A DNA stretch of 9,259 nucleotides, taken from positions 1 to 9,259 of the forward strand of contig CAYSXQ010000024.1 in the NCBI GenBank assembly GCA_964435085.1. Reading direction: 5' to 3'. The notes below the pieces were generated by a model. It had not been told where the DNA came from and searched no databases. It worked only from the letters and a program-made list of their open reading frames with translations. A program made the position numbers and the translations under genes. This document shows, piece by piece, positions 5,638-9,259 of this stretch (position 1 is the stretch's first letter; every line of letters begins with the position of its first letter). Source of the stretch: UBA917 sp964435085 (GTDB lineage: Bacteria; Patescibacteriota; Patescibacteriia; Patescibacteriales; Patescibacteriaceae).

Positions 5638-7542
5638 TTAATTCACGACTTCCCCTTCAATAGGACCATCTTTCTTAGGCTCTTCCGCACTAGCCTGCTC
5701 ACCAGCAGCTTGTTCAGCTCCTGGTTGGTTAGCCGACTGATACATCGCTGCACCAATCTTCTGCGCCAGTTGATTCACCTCTTCCATCTTAGCCTTGATA
5801 TCGCCGTAGTTTTCAGTTTCTTTGAGACTCTTGAGTTCACCGATCTTCTTTTCCAATTCAGTCTTGTCTTCAGCGCTCATCTTGTCACCGGATTCTTTAA
5901 TCAATTTCTCAAGTTGAAAGACTACAGCTTCAGCTTGGTTCTTAGTATCAATATTTTCACGCTTAGCCTTGTCTTCGTCAGCATGGAGTTCAGCTTCACG
6001 CTTCATCTTTTCAATTTCATCTTTACTGAGACTAGTCGAAGCAGTAATAGTAATCTTTTGTTCTTTACCACTCGCTTTGTCCTTAGCTTTCACATTCAAA
6101 ATACCGTTAGCATCAATATCAAAGGTTACTTCGACCTGTGGCACACCGCGTGGAGCTGGTGGAATACCGTCAAGAATAAAGCGACCCAAACTCTTGTTGT
6201 CAGCTGCCATTGGACGCTCACCTTGCAAGACATGGATTTCCACGCTGGTCTGACTGTCAGCAGCAGTGGAGAAGGTTTGAGATTTGGAAGTTGGAATAGT
6301 CGTATTTCTTTCAATCAGTGGAGTAGAAACACTACCCAGAGTTTCGATACCAAGAGTAAGTGGCGTGACGTCGAGCAAGAGAATATCCTTAGTCTCACCA
6401 GACATAATACCAGCCTGCACTGCAGCACCAAGAGCTACTACTTCATCAGGGTTCACACTCAAGTTTGGTTCACGATTAAAGAAAGCCTTGACCTTAGCTT
6501 GCACCATTGGCATACGAGTCATACCACCAACTAAGATTACCTCTTCCACATCACCAACACTCATCTTAGCGTCAGCTAGAGCCTTCTTACATGGCTCAAT
6601 GGTAGCAGTAACCAAGTCTTCAACCAAAGATTCAAATTTAGCTCGAGAGAGCTTCATCACCAAGTGCTTTGGACCTTCAGTGCCAACAGTAATGAAAGGC
6701 TGGTTAATTTCAGTCTCATTAGTAGTTGAAAGCTCAATCTTCGCTTTCTCAGCCGCTTCCTTAATACGCTGCAAAGCCAAAGGATCCTTAGAGAGATCGA
6801 TGCCGTTATCTTTCTTAAATTCTTCAATAATATAATTAATGAGGCGCAAGTCAAAGTCTTCGCCACCCAAGTGCGTATCACCGTTAGTCGAAAGCACCTT
6901 CACGTCACCACCAATCTCGTCAATATCAACAGACAAGATCGAGACGTCAAAGGTACCACCACCTAAGTCATAGACAGCAATCTTCTGACCCTTCTTCTTA
7001 TCAAAACCATAAGCCAAAGCCGCAGCTGTTGGTTCGTTAATAATTCTCTTCACAGTAAGACCAGCGATCTGACCAGCGTCTTTAGTAGCTTGACGCTGAG
7101 TGTCGTCGAAGTAAGCCGGCACAGTAATAATTGCTTCAGTAATTTTCTCACCAAGTCTAGCTTCAGCATCCGCCTTAATTTTAGCAAGCACCATAGCACT
7201 AACTTCTTGAGGCGAATATTCTTTGTCTTGAATCTTAACCTTGACACCAGTGCCAGATTGCACAATCTTATAAGGCATATTCTTGATGTCGCGCTGTACT
7301 TCATTATCACCAAAAGCACGACCCATCAAACGCTTCACCGCGTAAACAGTATTCTCTGGATTAGTCACAGCCTGGCGCTTAGCGCTTTGACCGACGAGAC
7401 GTTCGTTATTTTTAGAAATAGCAATAGTTGATGGCGTAGTACGAGCGCCTTCTGCATTTTCTAAGATCTTTGGACTGCCGCCTTCCATAATGGCGACGGC
7501 GGAGTTAGTTGTACCGAGGTCGATACCGAGTATTTTAGACAT
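5638..7542 (-). CDS. dnaK: Chaperone DnaK (Hsp70)
   Basis: ATP-driven chaperone that binds exposed hydrophobic segments and works with DnaJ and GrpE. The 634 residues are full length. The nucleotide-binding domain shows DLGTTNS (8-14), Lys70, DLGGGTFDVS (192-201, with Thr197) and VGGMTRMP (338-345). The interdomain linker is DILLLDVTPL (386-395). The substrate-binding beta domain and helical lid follow, then a Gln/Ala/Glu-rich disordered tail ending GPIEGEVVN. The start at 7542 (MSKILGIDLGTT) is the family start. The frame is open 36 codons further, but that stretch overlaps hsp20 in another frame and gives a basic, non-homologous sequence. The gap to the hsp20 stop is only 4 nt and there is no SD, so translation is probably coupled to hsp20. 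Expression should follow the CIRCE promoter upstream of hrcA unless a promoter lies in the scaffold gap. Confidence 0.98.
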   Translation of the reverse strand: MSKILGIDLGTTNSAVAIMEGGSPKILENAEGARTTPSTIAISKNNERLVGQSAKRQAVTNPENTVYAVKRLMGRAFGDNEVQRDIKNMPYKIVQSGTGVKVKIQDKEYSPQEVSAMVLAKIKADAEARLGEKITEAIITVPAYFDDTQRQATKDAGQIAGLTVKRIINEPTAAALAYGFDKKKGQKIAVYDLGGGTFDVSILSVDIDEIGGDVKVLSTNGDTHLGGEDFDLRLINYIIEEFKKDNGIDLSKDPLALQRIKEAAEKAKIELSTTNETEINQPFITVGTEGPKHLVMKLSRAKFESLVEDLVTATIEPCKKALADAKMSVGDVEEVILVGGMTRMPMVQAKVKAFFNREPNLSVNPDEVVALGAAVQAGIMSGETKDILLLDVTPLTLGIETLGSVSTPLIERNTTIPTSKSQTFSTAADSQTSVEIHVLQGERPMAADNKSLGRFILDGIPPAPRGVPQVEVTFDIDANGILNVKAKDKASGKEQKITITASTSLSKDEIEKMKREAELHADEDKAKRENIDTKNQAEAVVFQLEKLIKESGDKMSAEDKTELEKKIGELKSLKETENYGDIKAKMEEVNQLAQKIGAAMYQSANQPGAEQAAGEQASAEEPKKDGPIEGEVVN

Positions 7543-7546
7543 AAAT

Positions 7547-7972
7547 TTATTTATTAGTATTAATCTTAATCTGTTTAGGCTTCGATTCTCCCGCCTTCGG
7601 AATAGTAATCTTGAGCACTCCCTCATGCGCATCAGCCGTCGCTTGATCACCTAGGACATGAGTTGGCAATGGTATACTACGATAGAAACTACCACGGCGA
7701 ATTTCTTTGCGATAATAATTCTTCTCATCAATTTCACTTTTCTTTTCCGCAAGACCCTTAATACAGAGAACATCATTGTCGATAGAAATTTGCACATTAT
7801 CTGGATCAATACCAGCCAGCTGTGTCTCAACTATATAAGCTGCATCCTCTTCATACATATCAATGGCTGGCACAAATGATTCAGTACCGGCAAGCATTGG
7901 TGATAGATTATTAAAGGCTTTATCCATTTCATCGAATGGATTGAACGATGGAGTCCATTTGATTAGTGACAT
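7547..7972 (-). CDS. Small heat-shock protein, Hsp20/alpha-crystallin family
   Basis: ATP-independent holdase that binds denaturing proteins and keeps them refoldable by DnaK/DnaJ/GrpE. The 141 residues show a short N-terminal arm (MSLIKWTPSFNPFDEMDKAF), the alpha-crystallin domain (about 33-127, with DMYEEDAAYIVETQLAGID and the signature GVLKITIPK at 118-126) and a C-terminal IKI motif (135-137) of the I-x-I type that links oligomers. The ATG at 7972 is one base from the run of N, so its ribosome site is unseen and a farther upstream start cannot be excluded, although this N-terminus looks natural. It lies between grpE and dnaK on the same strand, 4 nt before dnaK. Any open frame that seems to join it to grpE through the N run is an artefact. 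Confidence 0.93.
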   Translation of the reverse strand: MSLIKWTPSFNPFDEMDKAFNNLSPMLAGTESFVPAIDMYEEDAAYIVETQLAGIDPDNVQISIDNDVLCIKGLAEKKSEIDEKNYYRKEIRRGSFYRSIPLPTHVLGDQATADAHEGVLKITIPKAGESKPKQIKINTNK

Positions 7973-7973
7973 A

Positions 7974-8073
7974 NNNNNNNNNNNNNNNNNNNNNNNNNNN
8001 NNNNNNNNNNNNNNNNNNNNNNNNNNNNNNNNNNNNNNNNNNNNNNNNNNNNNNNNNNNNNNNNNNNNNNNNN
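7974..8073. other. Assembly gap, exactly 100 N
   Basis: Exactly 100 consecutive N separate grpE from hsp20. A round 100 is the usual placeholder for a scaffold join of unknown length, so the true distance could be larger or smaller. It hides the grpE 3' end, the hsp20 ribosome site, and any promoter, second CIRCE or extra gene between them. Confidence 0.97.
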
Positions 8074-8483
8074 GCCACCTTATCATTCTTCGTCTCATCT
8101 TCTGTCTCAACTGTTTCCACTGCTTCCATAGCATTAAAGTCAAACATCTGATCTTTAGTTACTATTTCCTCAACACTAGCATTAGTCAGAACCTTCTTAA
8201 ATTCTTGCAAGACATACTTGAGACCACTAGCTAGCGGATCATTCTCAGCGCTATGAGCCAGAGATATTTTCAGGAAATCATAGACTGGCAATAATTCATT
8301 TAATAGCTTTTCATTACCATAACGGATGATATCAGATTTGTCCTTGGCCGTCTGTCTCAGTAAATTTTGATAATCCGCGAGCGCCCTCTGATACTTTTCT
8401 TGATAATCAATGGCGGTATTTTCAACAATTTCCGCCTCCACTTGATTATCTTCTTGTTCTTTATGCTTTGCTGATTTTTTCAT
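8074..8483 (-). CDS. grpE: Nucleotide exchange factor GrpE (3' end lost in gap)
   Basis: Homodimeric co-chaperone that releases ADP from DnaK. The first 136 residues are visible, and codon 137 reads GCN, so it is Ala whatever the masked base. An acidic disordered head (1-25) leads into the long coiled-coil helix with YQRALADYQNLLRQTAKDK (31-49). Next comes the ELLPVYDFLKISL bundle (63-75), then FDFNAMEAVETVE (114-126), the entry to the beta domain that touches DnaK. That motif normally contains His-Glu-Ala-Val and here has Met for His. About 25-35 residues of the beta domain, including the usual GY and VxV ending, must lie in the gap. Its ATG at 8483 is 23 nt inside the end of hrcA in a different frame and lacks an SD, so translation is probably coupled to hrcA. 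Confidence 0.92.
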
Positions 8484-9144
8484 ATAGATAATTAATTAAT
8501 TGCCAATTTTTTTCATAATCCTGTCGTAAGGGGCCAATAATACCGATCACCCCGACATTGGCTCCTAGCTTATACTTAGTCACAACACTCGCTGTAAAAG
8601 ATCCAAAGAGGCAGTCTTGACCCAGACTAATCTTCGCTCCATAGTCGAATTGTTCGAAGGAGTCATTAATTATTTCGTCGAGTCGATCGATAATGACCGA
8701 CATATCATAGACCAGTTTGCTCTGAGTAAATTCTGGTTGCGATAATAGGTTACTAACACCAGTGTAATACAAATTATGACGATGAAAGGCACAAAAGACA
8801 GCAAGACCCGAAAGTTCAGCTAAGTTCTTAGCCAAGTTCTTCAGAGCTAACTCATCAAGACCTTCATCTAAGCTAATCTTAGCGGCAAGTCCCGAACTAA
8901 TTTTCTTAGGAGCTAGTCTCTCCACAAACCAAAGATAGGCTTGTTCAGTCGGGATGCGACCAGAGGAAGTATGAGGCTGCATGATATAGCCACTAGCCTC
9001 CAGCTCCGCCATTTCATTTCGAACCGTCGCCGAAGAAATATCTAATTTATACTTCTCCACCAAAAGACTAGAACTGATCGGCAGCGCTGTCTCGATATAC
9101 TCGCGGATGATAATATTTAAGATTAATTCCTGACGTTCATTCAT
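8461..9144 (-). CDS. hrcA: Heat-inducible transcription repressor HrcA, compact form
   Basis: Represses chaperone operons by binding CIRCE, and loses activity when chaperones are occupied by misfolded proteins. Residues 1-75 are the winged helix-turn-helix, with recognition helix SSATVRNEMAELE (37-49) and wing QPHTSSGRIPTEQAY (56-70). After a helical linker, the GAF-like effector domain is seen as LSGLAVFCAF (111-120), YYTGVSNLLSQPEF (126-139) and VGVIGIIGPLRQDY (197-210). At 227 residues it is about 110 shorter than the usual 340 or so. Both ends match the family, so the shortfall is internal, most simply loss of the inserted dimerising domain rather than a frameshift. The ATG at 9144 lies 9 nt after a -10 box, with no SD. 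Its 3' end overlaps grpE by 23 nt. It is the first gene of the operon and probably autoregulated. Confidence 0.93.
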   Translation of the reverse strand: MNERQELILNIIIREYIETALPISSSLLVEKYKLDISSATVRNEMAELEASGYIMQPHTSSGRIPTEQAYLWFVERLAPKKISSGLAAKISLDEGLDELALKNLAKNLAELSGLAVFCAFHRHNLYYTGVSNLLSQPEFTQSKLVYDMSVIIDRLDEIINDSFEQFDYGAKISLGQDCLFGSFTASVVTKYKLGANVGVIGIIGPLRQDYEKNWQLINYLYEKISKA

Positions 9145-9153
9145 AACAAAACC

Positions 9154-9183
9154 ATTTTATCACCCTTAGCAGTCCTATGTCAA
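9154..9183 (-). promoter_or_regulatory. Heat-shock operon promoter (hrcA), sigma70 type
   Basis: The minus strand has a perfect -35 TTGACA (9183-9178), an 18-nt spacer and a -10 TAAAAT (9159-9154, five of six). The -10 ends 9 nt before the hrcA ATG, so the transcript would begin about 2-4 nt before the start codon, making it nearly or fully leaderless. The -35 box lies inside the CIRCE spacer, so bound HrcA would block polymerase. A weaker second promoter farther upstream (TATAAC near 9200) cannot be excluded. Confidence 0.75.
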
Positions 9184-9192
9184 GAGTGCTAA
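9166..9192. promoter_or_regulatory. CIRCE operator (HrcA binding site)
   Basis: On the minus strand it reads TTAGCACTC, then 9 bases (TTGACATAG), then GACTGCTAA. The consensus is TTAGCACTC-N9-GAGTGCTAA, so the left half is perfect, the right half differs at one base, and the spacer length is exact. It covers the -35 box of the hrcA promoter. It may also affect a divergent gene to the right, whose TATAAT begins 19 bp away. Confidence 0.93.
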
Positions 9193-9210
9193 AAATGTTA
9201 TAAAATTGCT

Positions 9211-9253
9211 TATAATTAGCCAATAATAAGTAAAAAGTAAAATCTAAAAAGGA
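9211..9253 (+). promoter_or_regulatory. Possible divergent promoter and ribosome site of a gene beyond the window
   Basis: On the + strand a perfect -10 TATAAT (9211-9216) is followed by an AT-rich leader and an SD-like AAGGA (9249-9253), six bases from the window end. This is the pattern expected just before a start codon at about 9260. No good -35 is found: the 17-nt position (9188-9193) matches poorly and overlaps CIRCE. The gene itself is not visible. Confidence 0.4.
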
Positions 9254-9259
9254 AAAAGA

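Noticed and set aside
5710..6534. Long open frame on the + strand opposite dnaK (274 codons), with others at 6284-6835 and 7090-7431
   Set aside because: Antisense shadows of a highly conserved gene, without family motifs or start signals.
7543..7650. 36-codon N-terminal extension of DnaK
   Set aside because: It overlaps hsp20 in another frame, is basic and unlike any Hsp70, and the family start MSKILGIDLGTT lies at 7542.
7929..8483. GrpE frame running through the N run into the hsp20 region
   Set aside because: Undetermined bases contain no stops by definition; the residues after the gap are an out-of-frame reading of hsp20.
1..9259. Alternative genetic code with UGA as glycine (known in some CPR lineages)
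   Set aside because: The conserved genes read through fully in the standard code, and TGA serves as a stop at 465-467.

Overview
This is a housekeeping stretch of a bacterial chromosome with moderate AT content and very tight gene packing. It most resembles a small-genome lineage such as Patescibacteria (CPR). The hints are a compact HrcA of 227 residues, starts mostly without Shine-Dalgarno (SD) sequences, probable leaderless transcripts, a dUTPase with a DKSGLA motif II, and a DnaK tail ending in GEVVN. That placement is an inference from protein style, not a phylogeny. Stops TAA, TAG and TGA all occur, so the standard bacterial code fits.

Left part (1-3548). dut (dUTPase, +) ends at a perfect 10-bp hairpin terminator shared with a convergent gene for an unrecognised 99-residue, three-helix membrane protein (-). 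That gene has its own promoter and the only strong SD in the window. It is divergent from gatB (+, subunit B of the tRNA-dependent amidotransferase), whose -10 box lies 8 nt before the ATG. A 114-bp palindromic repeat fills the gap between gatB and a D-2-hydroxyacid (probably D-lactate) dehydrogenase gene (+).

Right part (3529-9259). This is a minus-strand heat-shock operon, in transcription order hrcA, grpE, hsp20, dnaK, dnaJ, miaA. A CIRCE operator with one mismatch lies upstream of hrcA, and a perfect TTGACA -35 box sits inside its 9-bp spacer. HrcA should therefore shut off its own promoter and the chaperone genes behind it. GrpE, DnaK and DnaJ form the Hsp70 refolding machine, Hsp20 is a holdase that keeps clients refoldable, and MiaA modifies A37 of tRNAs. 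A heptad-repeat palindrome lies between dnaK and dnaJ, and a 13-bp hairpin lies between dnaJ and miaA; both may set relative expression.

A run of exactly 100 N (7974-8073) is a scaffold gap. It removes the 3' end of grpE and whatever precedes hsp20. Beyond CIRCE, 9193-9259 looks like the leader of a divergent + strand gene that starts outside the window. I found no RNA genes, CRISPR array, insertion sequence or clearly new defence or mobile system. The most unusual items are the two non-coding repeats and the leaderless, CIRCE-embedded hrcA promoter.
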